Notes: generated by a model from the letters alone, not told the origin. A stretch of DNA of 64,000 nucleotides from Agromyces cerinus (GCF_016907835.1 NZ_JAFBCT010000001.1:3410001-3474000); one strand, 5' to 3'. Counted from the first letter of the stretch, positions 32,406-43,517 are shown. Numbers and translations are program-made.

Positions 32406-33218
32406 ATGACCATGACGACGACCGACCGCGCCCATCTCTCCACCTACACGAAGTCGAGGGTTCGCCGCCACATCGTCTGGGCCGTGCTGCTCGTGTTCGG
32501 CATCTGGATCTGGTCGACGACCTTCGTCGGCCCGGTCATCGCGCAGGCGACCGAGCACACCGAGCAGGTCGCTGCCGTCGCGGTCGAGGAGACGACGATC
32601 CTGCAGACGCAGGGCTCGCGTCGGAACCGTCACATGGAGAACGTGCGCGCGCTCGTCGTCGAGTTCGAATACGGAGGTCAGCAGTACCGCGAGACGCTCT
32701 CGACCGATGACGAGCAACTCGGCGATGTGACGGTCTACCTCAACACCAGCACCGATCGCGCCTCGTTCGATGCACCCGAGCCCATCGGCTTCTGGGGCTG
32801 GTTCTGGGGCATCGCGGGCGGACTCGTGCTCGCGGGCGGCGTCATCGCGCTCGTTCGCTCGATCGCGGGCACCGTTCGGCTGTCGCGGTTCGACCCGTCG
32901 ACGCGAGCGCCCGAGTTCGCAGCCGATGTCACCGGTGCGACCGTGCGCGTCGTCAACCAGAAGAAGGCCGCGACGCCGAAGAACACCGAGATCGACATCA
33001 CCGCGGTGGCCGCGTCGGCGACCGAGGGGATCCCCGTCGGCACCGAACTCGTGCTGACGGCGAAGGCCGCTGCCGCGCCCGGCGTGCCGCAGGCAGGCAG
33101 CCGGCTCGAGGGCATGTTCGTGAAGCCGGGCGCGAAGAGCGGCCTCGCGGTCGTTCGCTTCGGCGCGGATGCCCCGTGGTGGCCGGTCTCCGCCGGCGAG
33201 AAGGCGCCCGAGGTCTGA
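32406..33218 (+). CDS. DUF3592-like membrane protein
   Basis: A 270-residue protein with a membrane helix at about residues 25-50 (AVLLVFGIWIWSTTFVGPVIA), an extracytoplasmic domain of some 75 residues containing VRALVVEFEYGGQQYRETL and LGDVTVYLNTSTDRASFD, a second helix at 130-155 and a soluble C-terminal half. The layout, with the QYRET and VYLNTSTD segments, resembles DUF3592 proteins, whose function is not known. It lies between cca and rpsF without overlap. The ATG at 32406 follows GGGGGAA. Confidence 0.6.
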   Translation: MTMTTTDRAHLSTYTKSRVRRHIVWAVLLVFGIWIWSTTFVGPVIAQATEHTEQVAAVAVEETTILQTQGSRRNRHMENVRALVVEFEYGGQQYRETLSTDDEQLGDVTVYLNTSTDRASFDAPEPIGFWGWFWGIAGGLVLAGGVIALVRSIAGTVRLSRFDPSTRAPEFAADVTGATVRVVNQKKAATPKNTEIDITAVAASATEGIPVGTELVLTAKAAAAPGVPQAGSRLEGMFVKPGAKSGLAVVRFGADAPWWPVSAGEKAPEV

Positions 33219-33437
33219 GGCACCGGAGGCCCGAGGCCGGAGTTCGACGACCGGGCCTGGGCCTGACGCCCGGCCCGATGCCATCCCGGGGCCGAATGGC
33301 GCGGGTGCGGGGCATCCGCTATGCTGTCTAGGTTGCCCGTGTGCCGCGAATGTGCGGCCTCCATGGCGTGACGTATGCACAACCCTCCTGCTGCAGAGAT
33401 CCTGTAGCCGTTTGAGTCCGAAGGAGGTGGGTTAGTC

Positions 33438-33893
33438 ATGCACCAATACGAGCTGATGGTTATCCTCGATCCCGAGATCGATGAGCGCACCGTTGCTCCC
33501 AGCCTTGACAAGTTCCTCAACGTCATCCGTAATGATGGCGGCACCGTCGACAAGGTCGACATCTGGGGACGTCGTCGTCTGGCGTACGAGATCAACAAGA
33601 AGAACGAGGGCATCTACGCCGTCGTCGACTTCACCGCCGAGTCCAAGACCACCGATGAGCTCGACCGCCAGCTGAACCTCAGCGAGGCCGTCATGCGCAC
33701 CAAGGTCCTCCGCGCCGAAGAGGCGATCGCACAGGTCGCCGCTCACGCGAAGGCCCAGGAGGCGAAGGCCGCGAAGAAGGCCGCCGCTCAGGCGAAGGCC
33801 GGCGCGAAGGCTGCAGCTCCTGCTGCCGCTGTCGCCGCCGCTCCCGCCGCTGCGGTCGCCGCCGCTCCCGCCACGGCCAAGAAGGACGACTAG
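33438..33893 (+). CDS. rpsF: 30S ribosomal protein S6 (bS6)
   Basis: S6 is a small-subunit protein that binds S18 on 16S rRNA. Residues 1-96 match the family ([38 protein letters not shown]). They are followed by about 50 extra residues made almost only of Ala, Lys, Pro and Val, a low-complexity tail. A strong AAGGAGG is present at 33420. The next genes are ssb, rpsR and rplI, the standard operon in which S6, SSB and S18 are coexpressed. Confidence 0.97.
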   Translation: MHQYELMVILDPEIDERTVAPSLDKFLNVIRNDGGTVDKVDIWGRRRLAYEINKKNEGIYAVVDFTAESKTTDELDRQLNLSEAVMRTKVLRAEEAIAQVAAHAKAQEAKAAKKAAAQAKAGAKAAAPAAAVAAAPAAAVAAAPATAKKDD

Positions 33894-33898
33894 TCCTC

Positions 33899-34423
33899 AT
33901 GGCCGGCGAGACCATCATCACCGTGGTGGGCAACCTCACTGCAGATCCCGAGCTGCGTTACACGCAGAACGGCCTCGCGGTTGCCAACTTCACCATCGCT
34001 TCCACTCCTCGTACGTTCGACCGTCAGGCGAACGAGTGGAAGGACGGCGAAGCGCTGTTCCTGCGCGCGAGCGTCTGGCGTGAATTCGCCGAGCACGTGG
34101 CCGGTTCACTCACCAAGGGATCCCGGGTCATCGCTTCCGGGCGTCTCAAGCAGCGTTCCTACGAGACGAAGGAAGGCGAGAAGCGCACCACCATCGAGCT
34201 CGAGGTCGATGAAATCGGCCCGAGCCTGCGCTACGCCACCGCGTCCGTGACGCGCGCACAGTCCAACCGTGGTGTCGGCGGCGGCAACAGCTCCTTCGGG
34301 GGCGGCGCCGGTGCCGACGAGCCGTGGGCACCCAGCGCTCCCGCAGCAGCCCCTCAGGGCGGCGGCGGCGGAGACGTCTGGAACACCCCCGGTACGAGCT
34401 ACGGCGACGAGACCCCCTTCTAG
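33899..34423 (+). CDS. ssb: Single-stranded DNA-binding protein
   Basis: SSB coats single-stranded DNA and recruits replication and repair proteins. The OB fold spans about residues 1-112 ([38 protein letters not shown]). A Gly/Ala/Pro-rich linker follows, and the C-terminal tip ends DETPF, the acidic-hydrophobic tail that binds partners such as RecO. It starts 5 bases after rpsF and belongs to the same operon. Confidence 0.97.
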   Translation: MAGETIITVVGNLTADPELRYTQNGLAVANFTIASTPRTFDRQANEWKDGEALFLRASVWREFAEHVAGSLTKGSRVIASGRLKQRSYETKEGEKRTTIELEVDEIGPSLRYATASVTRAQSNRGVGGGNSSFGGGAGADEPWAPSAPAAAPQGGGGGDVWNTPGTSYGDETPF

Positions 34424-34457
34424 GCCCAGGCGCTCCAGTAGCGCAGCGGCCGGTGAA

Positions 34458-34476
34458 CGGATGCCCCAGGCATCCG
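34458..34476. terminator. Small hairpin between ssb and rpsR
   Basis: CGGATGCC and GGCATCCG pair perfectly around a CCA loop. It may be an attenuator or processing site between ssb and rpsR, as a TTTTC run lies some 15 bases later. It is also a two-sided copy of the over-represented GGATGCC motif. Confidence 0.45.
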
Positions 34477-34511
34477 CTCGCTCGAATCGTTTTCAATAGA
34501 CAGGAAAGACA

Positions 34512-34772
34512 ATGGCTGGAAAGTCGAGCGGCGATCGCCGCAAGCCGACCCGCGGGAAGGGCGCGAAGAACGCCGCCCCGGCGAAGTCCATCAAGGTCGG
34601 TGTCATCGACTACAAGGACGTCGCGACCCTCCGCAAGTTCATCTCCGAGCGTGGAAAGATCCGCGCCCGCCGTATCACCGGTGTCTCCGTGCAGGAGCAG
34701 CGCCTGATCGCCCGTGCCGTCAAGAACGCACGCGAGATGGCCCTTCTGCCCTACTCGGGCTCTGGCCGCTAA
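34512..34772 (+). CDS. rpsR: 30S ribosomal protein S18 (bS18)
   Basis: An 86-residue small-subunit protein that binds with S6. The family core [19 protein letters not shown] and [19 protein letters not shown] is present. The N-terminus has no Cys residues, so this is the zinc-free form. It lies between ssb and rplI; GGAAAGACA precedes the ATG. Confidence 0.97.
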   Translation: MAGKSSGDRRKPTRGKGAKNAAPAKSIKVGVIDYKDVATLRKFISERGKIRARRITGVSVQEQRLIARAVKNAREMALLPYSGSGR

Positions 34773-34783
34773 GGAGCACGACA

Positions 34784-35236
34784 ATGGCTAAGGTAATTCT
34801 CACGCACGAGGTCACCGGCCTCGGCACGGCCGGCGACGTCGTCGAGGTCAAGAGCGGTTACGCTCGCAACTACCTCGTCCCCCAGGGCTTCGCTGTGGCG
34901 TGGTCGCGCGGTGGCGAGAAGCAGGTCGAGCAGATCAAGGCGGCTCGCGCCGCTCGCGCTCTGCACTCGCTCGAAGACGCACAGGCTGTCAAGGCCAAGC
35001 TCGAGTCGACCAAGGTCAAGCTGGCCGTCAAGGCCGGCCAGGGCGGTCGCCTCTTCGGCTCCGTCAAGACCTCGGATGTCGCGGCTGCCGTCGCGACCGC
35101 CGGTCTCGGCGAGCTCGACAAGCGCAAGATCGAGATCACGACCCCCATCAAGGCGGTCGGCGACCACGAGGCGACGGTTCGTCTGCACGACGAGCTCTCG
35201 GCGACGATCACCCTTCAGGTGGTTGCCGCGAAGTAA
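34784..35236 (+). CDS. rplI: 50S ribosomal protein L9 (bL9)
   Basis: A 150-residue large-subunit protein. The N-terminal domain reads [20 protein letters not shown] and [17 protein letters not shown], followed by the long central helix and the C-terminal domain with [16 protein letters not shown]. It is the last gene of the rpsF operon, followed by a clear hairpin terminator. Confidence 0.97.
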   Translation: MAKVILTHEVTGLGTAGDVVEVKSGYARNYLVPQGFAVAWSRGGEKQVEQIKAARAARALHSLEDAQAVKAKLESTKVKLAVKAGQGGRLFGSVKTSDVAAAVATAGLGELDKRKIEITTPIKAVGDHEATVRLHDELSATITLQVVAAK

Positions 35237-35254
35237 CTCGCGACGCACCACGAG

Positions 35255-35289
35255 AACGGCGGTTCGGGCTTCGGCCCGGCCGCCGTTTT
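35255..35289 (+). terminator. rplI terminator
   Basis: AACGGCGG pairs with CCGCCGTT outside an inner CGGGC-TTCG-GCCCG hairpin, followed by TTTTC. It sits 19 bases after the rplI stop. Confidence 0.85.
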
Positions 35290-35477
35290 CGCGTTCTCCC
35301 CGTACACCCGCGGCGGTGGTGCGCGCAAGTCGAGATCAATGTTCGCTGTGATGGTTGTACACAGGTGGACACACATGTGGAGTGCGCTTCCAAAGAAGTT
35401 TTCCCCCACAGGTGTGAGTAGATAAAATCGCAGGTCAGATCGAAATTCAACCCATGTAATTCACCGAGTTTCCACAG

Positions 35478-35486
35478 TTATCCACA
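35478..35486 (+). promoter_or_regulatory. Perfect DnaA box
   Basis: TTATCCACA, the E. coli-type consensus, preceded two bases earlier by GTTTCCACA. No box in the dnaN-dnaA gap matches this well. Confidence 0.8.
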
Positions 35487-35534
35487 GGCGTAGTGCACAC
35501 ATTCCACGGCGTTTCGCCCAGATTGTCCCCAGAG

Positions 35535-35543
35535 TTATCCACA
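35535..35543 (+). promoter_or_regulatory. Perfect DnaA box
   Basis: A second TTATCCACA, 57 bases after the first and in the same orientation, with TTGTCCCCA just before it. Confidence 0.8.
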
Positions 35544-35695
35544 GGCTGGGTTGTGTGTGTGCACAGGCTTCCCTATCGTGAAGCAGCGTCCATTCCACCC
35601 CTTCTGACATCCTGCTCGGCCCGCCATGTCGGCGGCCTCCGGGACACTGGGTCGTGGGCGCGGGTCGCTCGCCCGTCCGAGCCGAACCGGAGGTC

Positions 35696-37075
35696 ATGAA
35701 CTTGTCGATCGCGCACATCGGGCTCGCTGAACCGGCTGACGACGGTGACGCCCGACGGGGCGAACGCGTTCCTCCCCACGACCTCCTCGCCGAGCAGAGC
35801 GCGCTCGGCGGCATGATGCTCTCGAAAGACGCCGTCGCCGACGTCATCGAGACCGTTCGCGGCGTCGACTTCTACGTGCCGAAGCACGAGGTCGTCTTCA
35901 ACGCGATCCTCACCCTCTACTCGCACGGCGAGCCCACCGACGTCATCGCCGTCACCGACGAGCTGACGAAGACCGGCGACCTGCAACGCGCCGGCGGCGT
36001 CGAGTACCTGCACACGCTCACGAGCATCGTGCCGACCGCGGCGAACGCCGGCTTCTACTCCTCGATCGTCGCCGAGCGCGCGATGCTGCGCCGCCTCGTC
36101 GAGGCCGGCACCCGCATCGTGCAGATGGGTTACCAGGGCGAGGGCGAGGTCACCGACCTCGTCAACAACGCCCAGGCCGAGATCTACGCCGTGACCGGCT
36201 CGGTCGAGACCGAAGACTACGTGCCGCTCTCCGAAGCCGTGACGGTCGCCATCGACGAGATCGAGGCCGCCAAGCACACCGACGGCAAGTTCACTGGCGT
36301 GCCGACCGGCTTCGCCGACCTCGACGACCTGACCAACGGCTTCCACCCCGGCCAGATGATCATCGTCGCTGCGCGACCCGCCATGGGTAAGTCGACCCTC
36401 GCGCTCGACTTCGCGCGGGCCGCGTCGATCACGAACGGCCAGCCGTCGGTCTTCTTCTCACTCGAGATGGGCAAGAGCGAGATCGCGATGCGTCTGCTCA
36501 GCGCCGAGGCATCCGTGCCGCTGCAGATGATGCGAAAGGGCACGGTCGACTCGCGCGACTGGACCACGATCGCGGCGACCCGCGGCCGCATCAACGACGC
36601 ACCGCTCTACATCGACGACTCCCCCAACATGACGCTCGTCGAGATCCGCGCGAAGTGCCGCCGCCTCAAGCAGAAGGTCGGGCTGAAGATGGTCGTCATC
36701 GACTACCTCCAGCTCATGACCAGCGGCAAGCGCGTCGAGAGCCGCCAGCAAGAGGTGTCGGAGTTCTCGCGTGCGCTGAAGCTGCTCGCGAAGGAGCTTC
36801 AGGTGCCCGTGATCGCGCTGTCGCAGCTGAACCGTGGCCCCGAGCAGCGCGCCGACAAGATGCCCGCCATCAGCGACCTGCGCGAGTCGGGCTCGATCGA
36901 GCAGGACGCCGACATGGTGATCCTGCTGCATCGCGAGAGCGCCTACGAGCGCGACAGCCCGCGCGCCGGCGAGGCCGACCTCATCGTGGCCAAGCACCGT
37001 AACGGCCCCACTCGCACGATCACCGTCGCGTTCCACGGCCACTTCTCGCGCTTCGCGGACATGGTGCAGGGGTAG
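35696..37075 (+). CDS. dnaB: Replicative DNA helicase DnaB
   Basis: DnaB is the hexameric helicase that unwinds DNA at the fork. The 459-residue protein has an N-terminal domain beginning PHDLLAEQSALGGMMLSKDA, a linker, and a RecA-like domain with Walker A ARPAMGKSTLALDFA (about 223-237), FFSLEMGKSEIAMRL, Walker B VVIDYLQLM and the arginine-finger region SDLRESGSIEQDADMV. No intein is present. The ATG at 35696 follows CGGAGGT. It lies downstream of rplI, separated by the DnaA-box gap. With dciA also present, helicase loading is probably DciA-type. Confidence 0.97.
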   Translation: MNLSIAHIGLAEPADDGDARRGERVPPHDLLAEQSALGGMMLSKDAVADVIETVRGVDFYVPKHEVVFNAILTLYSHGEPTDVIAVTDELTKTGDLQRAGGVEYLHTLTSIVPTAANAGFYSSIVAERAMLRRLVEAGTRIVQMGYQGEGEVTDLVNNAQAEIYAVTGSVETEDYVPLSEAVTVAIDEIEAAKHTDGKFTGVPTGFADLDDLTNGFHPGQMIIVAARPAMGKSTLALDFARAASITNGQPSVFFSLEMGKSEIAMRLLSAEASVPLQMMRKGTVDSRDWTTIAATRGRINDAPLYIDDSPNMTLVEIRAKCRRLKQKVGLKMVVIDYLQLMTSGKRVESRQQEVSEFSRALKLLAKELQVPVIALSQLNRGPEQRADKMPAISDLRESGSIEQDADMVILLHRESAYERDSPRAGEADLIVAKHRNGPTRTITVAFHGHFSRFADMVQG

Positions 37076-37202
37076 CGGCACGCTTGTAGGTTCTCGCGCA
37101 ACCTGTCCTTTTCTCGATGACTGGTCACGCACTTGGCACATTGACAAGTCGATGAGAATCGAAGCCTCTGACCCGGGGTGTTGCTCGCGTCACCGCCCCC
37201 GT

Positions 37203-37289
37203 CGCCGTCACGCGACCGTGCGCGCTGGCGCTCCGCCGCGATGCGTCACCGTCACACGACCGCGCGTGCCCTGGCGCTCAGCCGCGCGA
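37203..37289. repeat. Imperfect 45-bp tandem repeat at the end of the HxlR gene
   Basis: A unit containing CCGTCACGCGACCG and CTGGCGCTCCGCCGCG at 37203-37242 is repeated with changes at 37248-37289. The second unit encodes the last residues of the HxlR regulator, so its C-terminus may come from a local duplication. Confidence 0.5.
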
Positions 37290-37725
37290 ACGCGCAATCC
37301 GCGCCTCCGAGGAGCGAACCACCCTCGCGCACGGCCTGCTGCCACGCGTCGAGCACGTCGTGGCGGTCCATCGCCATGACCGCCTCCCACGGATCGTCCT
37401 CCTCGATGGGAACGCCGCCCATGCCCCATCGCGCCGCCTCGTACAGGAGCGGGATCGCCGCGATGCCGCGCTCCGTCGCCGAGTAGGTGACCTTGCGAGC
37501 ATCCGTCTCGCTCGGGGTGCGCACAATGATTCCGCTGCGCTCGAGTCGGGCGAGGCGGTCGGCGAGCACGCTCGGACCGATGCGCTCCTCGGACCGAAGG
37601 AACTCCCCGAAGGTGTGCTTGCCGAGTGTGAGCAGGTCGCGCATGATCAGCAGCGACCAGCTGTCGCCGAAGGTCTCCACGGTGAAGTTGGTCGGGCAGG
37701 TAGACCGCCCTTCAGCTCGCTTCAT
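37252..37725 (-). CDS. HxlR family transcriptional regulator
   Basis: A 157-residue winged-helix regulator. The HxlR domain (about residues 5-105) reads GDSWSLLIMRDLLTLGKHTFGEF, then PSVLADRLARLERSGII and TYSATERGIAAIPLL. The conserved Cys near the N-terminus (STCPTNF, residue 10) is at the position used for redox sensing in some members. The gene is divergent from an SRPBCC protein gene, with palindromes in the shared 103-base gap, so it probably controls that gene and itself. Confidence 0.9.
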   Translation of the reverse strand: MKRAEGRSTCPTNFTVETFGDSWSLLIMRDLLTLGKHTFGEFLRSEERIGPSVLADRLARLERSGIIVRTPSETDARKVTYSATERGIAAIPLLYEAARWGMGGVPIEEDDPWEAVMAMDRHDVLDAWQQAVREGGSLLGGADCAFARLSARARAVV

Positions 37726-37742
37726 GCGTCGAGTCTACGGCA

Positions 37743-37785
37743 TTGACTTTGATCATCATAGTGATCTACGCTTCGATCATCGAAG
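37743..37785. promoter_or_regulatory. Divergent promoter/operator between HxlR and SRPBCC genes
   Basis: Two inverted repeats lie here: GATCA..TGATC at 37751-37766 and the perfect CTTCGATCATCGAAG at 37771-37785. TTGACT at 37743-37748 with TACGCT at 37767-37772 could be a promoter for the SRPBCC gene. The operators overlap or follow it, which would allow repression by the HxlR protein. Confidence 0.55.
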
Positions 37786-37828
37786 TGAAACGGATGCCGC
37801 GGCGGCGGCCCGGAGCGGAGGAGTCACG

Positions 37829-38323
37829 ATGAACGACACGACCCAGCACGAGACGCACGATCTCGTCGTGAGCCGCGACATCCCCGCCCCCATCGAGGCG
37901 GCCTGGAAGTCGTGGACCGAACCCGACCGCGTGCTTCGCTGGTGGGGCCCGAACGGCTTCACCTGCACGGTCGCCGAGCTCGACGTGCGCGTCGGCGGCA
38001 CGTCCCTCGTGTGCATGAGCGCCCCCGACTGGGGGTTCCCGGCGCTGTACAGCACCTGGGCGTATACGCTCGTCGACGCACCGCACCGCCTCGAGTTCAT
38101 CCACAACATCGCCGACGAGCACGGCACCACGATCGACCCCGCGACCATCGGGGCCGCGGGCATCCCGCGCGACGTGCGGCACGTCATCACGTTCGAGCCG
38201 ATCGGCGACGACGTGACGCGACTCACCGTCACCGAACTCGGCTACATCGACCCCGAACAGCTCGCGCTCTCGAAGAAGGGCCTCGAGGAGTCCCTCGGCA
38301 AGCTCGTCGCGATCTACGTGTGA
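37829..38323 (+). CDS. SRPBCC (AHSA1-like) domain protein
   Basis: A 164-residue soluble protein of the START/Bet v1-like AHSA1 family, which forms a hydrophobic pocket. Family features are VVSRDIPAPIEAAWKSWTEP, RVLRWWGPNGFTC and a central RLEFIHNI segment. The ATG at 37829 follows GGAGGAG. Pairs of a winged-helix repressor and an AHSA1 protein are common in Actinobacteria and often serve stress or small-molecule responses, but no ligand can be named. Confidence 0.85.
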   Translation: MNDTTQHETHDLVVSRDIPAPIEAAWKSWTEPDRVLRWWGPNGFTCTVAELDVRVGGTSLVCMSAPDWGFPALYSTWAYTLVDAPHRLEFIHNIADEHGTTIDPATIGAAGIPRDVRHVITFEPIGDDVTRLTVTELGYIDPEQLALSKKGLEESLGKLVAIYV

Positions 38324-38574
38324 GCCCAGCCGCCCCGGACGTCGCGGCATCCACGAGGCGTGGCGCCGTCGGGAGGCTGGCGCAACTCAACGCTGAGCAC
38401 CGTGGGCGGAGCGTCCGGGTGCTGCTCCACGTCGATCCGTCTGACTCCGCACTCGGCGCATCGCACGTAAAGAACCCGACCCTCTGATGTGGAGTGCGCC
38501 GACTCGACGATCCACCCATGCTCATGACCCGTGAGCAGTTTGTTCGATGCCGGGACCGCGACATCCGTGCTCAC
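38314..38574 (-). CDS. Small conserved protein with a Cys-x2-Cys knuckle
   Basis: A likely 86-residue protein. Its centre reads GHEHGWIVESAHSTSEGRVL then YVRCAECGVRRIDVE, a single CxxC knuckle seen in short Microbacteriaceae hypotheticals (recognised from memory). The GTG at 38574 is a weak choice; the frame is open upstream but becomes Arg/Ser-rich and unlike protein. It overlaps the 3' end of the convergent SRPBCC gene by 10 bases. Confidence 0.5.
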   Translation of the reverse strand: MSTDVAVPASNKLLTGHEHGWIVESAHSTSEGRVLYVRCAECGVRRIDVEQHPDAPPTVLSVELRQPPDGATPRGCRDVRGGWAHT

Positions 38575-38721
38575 TCCGCTCGTTCTGCCCCCCGCGGGCG
38601 CCCTCATGTCCATGCTCCGAGCCTGCCGTGTTCGCCCGCTCGTCGGCAGCCCCCGGCCGACCGATGCGCGCAGCCCTCCAGCCGACCGATGCGCGCATCC
38701 ACCGGTCGGCGGATCCGCCGT

Positions 38722-38771
38722 CCCGGACAAATGCAGTGGGATTCGGCGCCATAGGGACATCTCGGCGTGGA
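38722..38771 (+). repeat. Dispersed repeat copy A
   Basis: About 50 bases beginning CCCGGACAAATG and containing TTCGGCGC and GACATCTC match positions 43607-43655 in the same orientation at roughly 80% identity. Both copies lie in non-coding DNA. Just before it, GCCGACCGATGCGCGCA is repeated twice at about 38657-38700. The nature of the repeat is unknown. Confidence 0.6.
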
Positions 38772-38817
38772 CCCACACAACAGCGTTCCTCCTGCAGGTT
38801 CCGCCAGAAGATGTGAG

Positions 38818-39594
38818 TCAGGTCGGCAACGCTGTGCGTCGCTGAGCGGTGACGAGATACTGCGGCTGGGTCGCGTCGTACGTGGACCCTGCGAGATCGA
38901 GACCTGCGGCCGCGACATCGGCGAGGAGTTCCTCGTGGCGGAAGGGCCACATCGGCAGCAGTTCGGTCGTCACCTGCAGCTGGTCACCATCCTCGAGCGC
39001 TGCCACGGAGATCTGGAGGTGGTGTTCGGCGTCCCATGAAGGCGGCACCTGCCAGGAGTACGCCACCACTGCCTTGCGGCCGGCACGTTCCACGAGCCGG
39101 TCCCAGACGTCCAGCCTGCTGCCTGCCGAGCGGATCTGCTCCCAGTTGCGGGAGGTCAGTGCCAACACCCCACCCGTCGCCAACACGAATGCCATGCCGT
39201 CGAGTGCGGCGCTCCGGCCACTGCGTCCGACCGCGTGCGCGAGCGAGTTCCCAACGCAGAACACAGCGTCGAACCGGTCCTGCCAGCCTTGATCGGGTAG
39301 CTGGTCCCAGCGGCATACCCGCGTCGACACCTCGACCTCGTGAGCGCGAGCCAGCGCCTCGGTCCGCTCGACCATCGCAGGGCTGGCATCGCACGCGGTG
39401 ACCCGGAACCCGGCCTCAGCCAGCCCCACCGCCAGCAACCCGATCCCGCAGGCGCAGTCCAAGACCTGTGCCCCCGGGGCGAGCCCAGCCGTCACCATCT
39501 CGAACCCCTGCGCGTTGCCCGCCGGGGACGCCTTGGCATCCGGTACCAGCCACTCATACACCGACGCCAATGACCCGTACGCGACCTCGCCCAC
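38818..39594 (-). CDS. Class I SAM-dependent methyltransferase
   Basis: A 258-residue methyltransferase. The SAM motif I is VLDCACGIGLLAVGLAEAGF near residue 50, followed by VTACDASPAMVERTEALA and FDAVFCVGNSLAHAVG. The whole-length match and the GNSLAHAVG motif resemble glycine/sarcosine N-methyltransferase-like enzymes, but the substrate is not determined. The GTG at 39594 has GGAGG 8 bases upstream. It follows the serine-hydrolase gene at 39642 on the same strand and may share its transcript. Confidence 0.85.
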   Translation of the reverse strand: MGEVAYGSLASVYEWLVPDAKASPAGNAQGFEMVTAGLAPGAQVLDCACGIGLLAVGLAEAGFRVTACDASPAMVERTEALARAHEVEVSTRVCRWDQLPDQGWQDRFDAVFCVGNSLAHAVGRSGRSAALDGMAFVLATGGVLALTSRNWEQIRSAGSRLDVWDRLVERAGRKAVVAYSWQVPPSWDAEHHLQISVAALEDGDQLQVTTELLPMWPFRHEELLADVAAAGLDLAGSTYDATQPQYLVTAQRRTALPT

Positions 39595-39641
39595 TGTGAT
39601 CCCTCCCCACGCACATCGTGGCACGCCCATTCCGCGTTCTC

Positions 39642-42307
<2,666 letters not shown>

Positions 42308-42365
42308 GAGGATCCTCTCGGAGTTCTGGAGCCCGGTGACGTCGATCGTCCAAGGCGTCACCGCT

Positions 42366-42383
42366 ATTGGTCGGTTGACCAAT
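42366..42383. promoter_or_regulatory. TetR-type operator 1
   Basis: ATTGGTC-GGTT-GACCAAT is a perfect 7-bp inverted repeat in the gap between the permease and tetR genes, the expected operator position for the divergent regulator. Confidence 0.7.
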
Positions 42384-42388
42384 TGGCT

Positions 42389-42406
42389 ATTGGTCGCTCA
42401 TCCAAT
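42389..42406. promoter_or_regulatory. TetR-type operator 2
   Basis: ATTGG and CCAAT flank an 8-base spacer, making an 18-base site whose ends match operator 1; the two centres are 23 bases apart. It ends three bases before the tetR ATG. Confidence 0.65.
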
Positions 42407-42409
42407 AAC

Positions 42410-43057
42410 ATGAGCCGCATGATGTCAAGTGCTCCGGTTGTGCGCTCGCGAAAGCGACCCAGCGAGCGCCGAGCCGAGATCGTGCGCGAAGCCGCCGCGG
42501 TAGCGCTCGCCGATGGGCTCGAGCGCATCACCCTCCGCGCCGTCGCCGAGCGACTCGGCGTTCGGCCGGGCCTGATCACCCACTACTTCCCAGTCGCCGA
42601 AGACCTCGTCATCGCCGCGTTCGTGCAGGCCGTCGCAGATGAGCGCGACGCGATGGTGCCCGAGCACGGCGCGCCGCTCGAGCGACTCGCGCGAATGGTC
42701 GAGCACGTCGAGAGCGCCGAGGGTCGCGACATCGCCAGGCTCTGGCTGAATGCGCGTCACCTCTGCCGGTTCACTCCCGCTCTCGCCGCCGCGCTCGTCG
42801 AACAGGAGGCACTCGACCGCGCGCGATTGCTCGAACTCATCGAGGCCGGCGTCGCGACGGGCGAATTCAGCGCAGATCCGTTCGACGCGTGCATTCGAAT
42901 TTTCATCGCCGTCGACGGCTACGGAGCCTACGTGAACGACGTCGGCGCCTTCGAGCATGACGCATACACCCGCTTCGTCACCGACGCCACCGAGTGGGCG
43001 CTCGGCCTCGATCCCGGGCACCTCAGGTCTGCAATCGCCGAACTGCAACCAAGCTGA
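42410..43057 (+). CDS. TetR/AcrR family transcriptional regulator
   Basis: A 215-residue repressor. The N-terminal helix-turn-helix (about residues 15-60) reads RAEIVREAAAVALADGLERI, TLRAVAERLGVRPGLITHYF. The C-terminal ligand domain is all-helical, with VEHVESAEGRDIARLWLNAR. It is divergent from the permease gene, and two inverted repeats just upstream of its ATG would allow it to repress both itself and the permease-hydrolase pair. The inducer is probably the permease substrate or a related compound, by inference. Confidence 0.93.
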   Translation: MSRMMSSAPVVRSRKRPSERRAEIVREAAAVALADGLERITLRAVAERLGVRPGLITHYFPVAEDLVIAAFVQAVADERDAMVPEHGAPLERLARMVEHVESAEGRDIARLWLNARHLCRFTPALAAALVEQEALDRARLLELIEAGVATGEFSADPFDACIRIFIAVDGYGAYVNDVGAFEHDAYTRFVTDATEWALGLDPGHLRSAIAELQPS

Positions 43058-43169
43058 CGCATCTCGCAGGGCACCGTTCGATGCCGATCGGCCAACGGGC
43101 GAGTCGTGTCACTTCCACGAGTACCTGTCACGTACTGGTCATTCCGGCGGTTCAAGTAGCGTGACTGCC

Positions 43170-43517
43170 ATGCCACCGTTCACGGGCCGCAACCAGGTGC
43201 GCGCCAACACGCCCCGCAAGGACAGCACTGCGATCGCCTGGACAGTCATCGTCTCGTCGGTGCTCTTGGCGTTGCCGCTCTACGCCGCGACCTGGATCCT
43301 CATCTGGATCCCCTTCGGCGCAGTCATCCCACCGCTTGTTGCGCTCGTGCTCACGATTTCCGCTATGGTCGCGATCGGGCGGGAGGCTTCGCGGCCGCGC
43401 GTGACTTCGCGGCCGCGCAGATCAGCTGTTGCCTTCCTGTCTCTCATCGCCGCGGCCGGCGTCTGGATCGCCGTGCTCCTGCCGTACTGGCAGACGTCAG
43501 ACCAGGTTGCCCCGTAG
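43170..43517 (+). CDS. Small three-helix membrane protein
   Basis: A 115-residue protein with three membrane helices at about residues 20-42, 44-66 and 86-107 (TAIAWTVIVSSVLLALPLYA, then AVIPPLVALVLTISAMVAIG). The loop between helices two and three is rich in Arg and Ser. No family is recognised. The ATG at 43170 is chosen; a GTG at 43161 is possible. It stands alone between tetR and the repeat-bearing gap. Confidence 0.6.
   Translation: MPPFTGRNQVRANTPRKDSTAIAWTVIVSSVLLALPLYAATWILIWIPFGAVIPPLVALVLTISAMVAIGREASRPRVTSRPRRSAVAFLSLIAAAGVWIAVLLPYWQTSDQVAP

Larger units (their letters stand above)
35237..35695. promoter_or_regulatory. rplI-dnaB gap with a cluster of DnaA boxes
   Basis: About 460 bases without a gene. 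Besides the rplI terminator it holds two perfect DnaA boxes TTATCCACA (35478-35486 and 35535-35543), GTTTCCACA (35468-35476), TTGTCCCCA (35523-35531) and TTGTACACA (35355-35363), all reading on the plus strand. The segment around 35415-35460 is A+T-rich for this genome (GATAAAATCG, GAAATTCAACCCATGTAATTC). The arrangement resembles an origin or a DnaA-controlled promoter upstream of dnaB. Confidence 0.7.
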
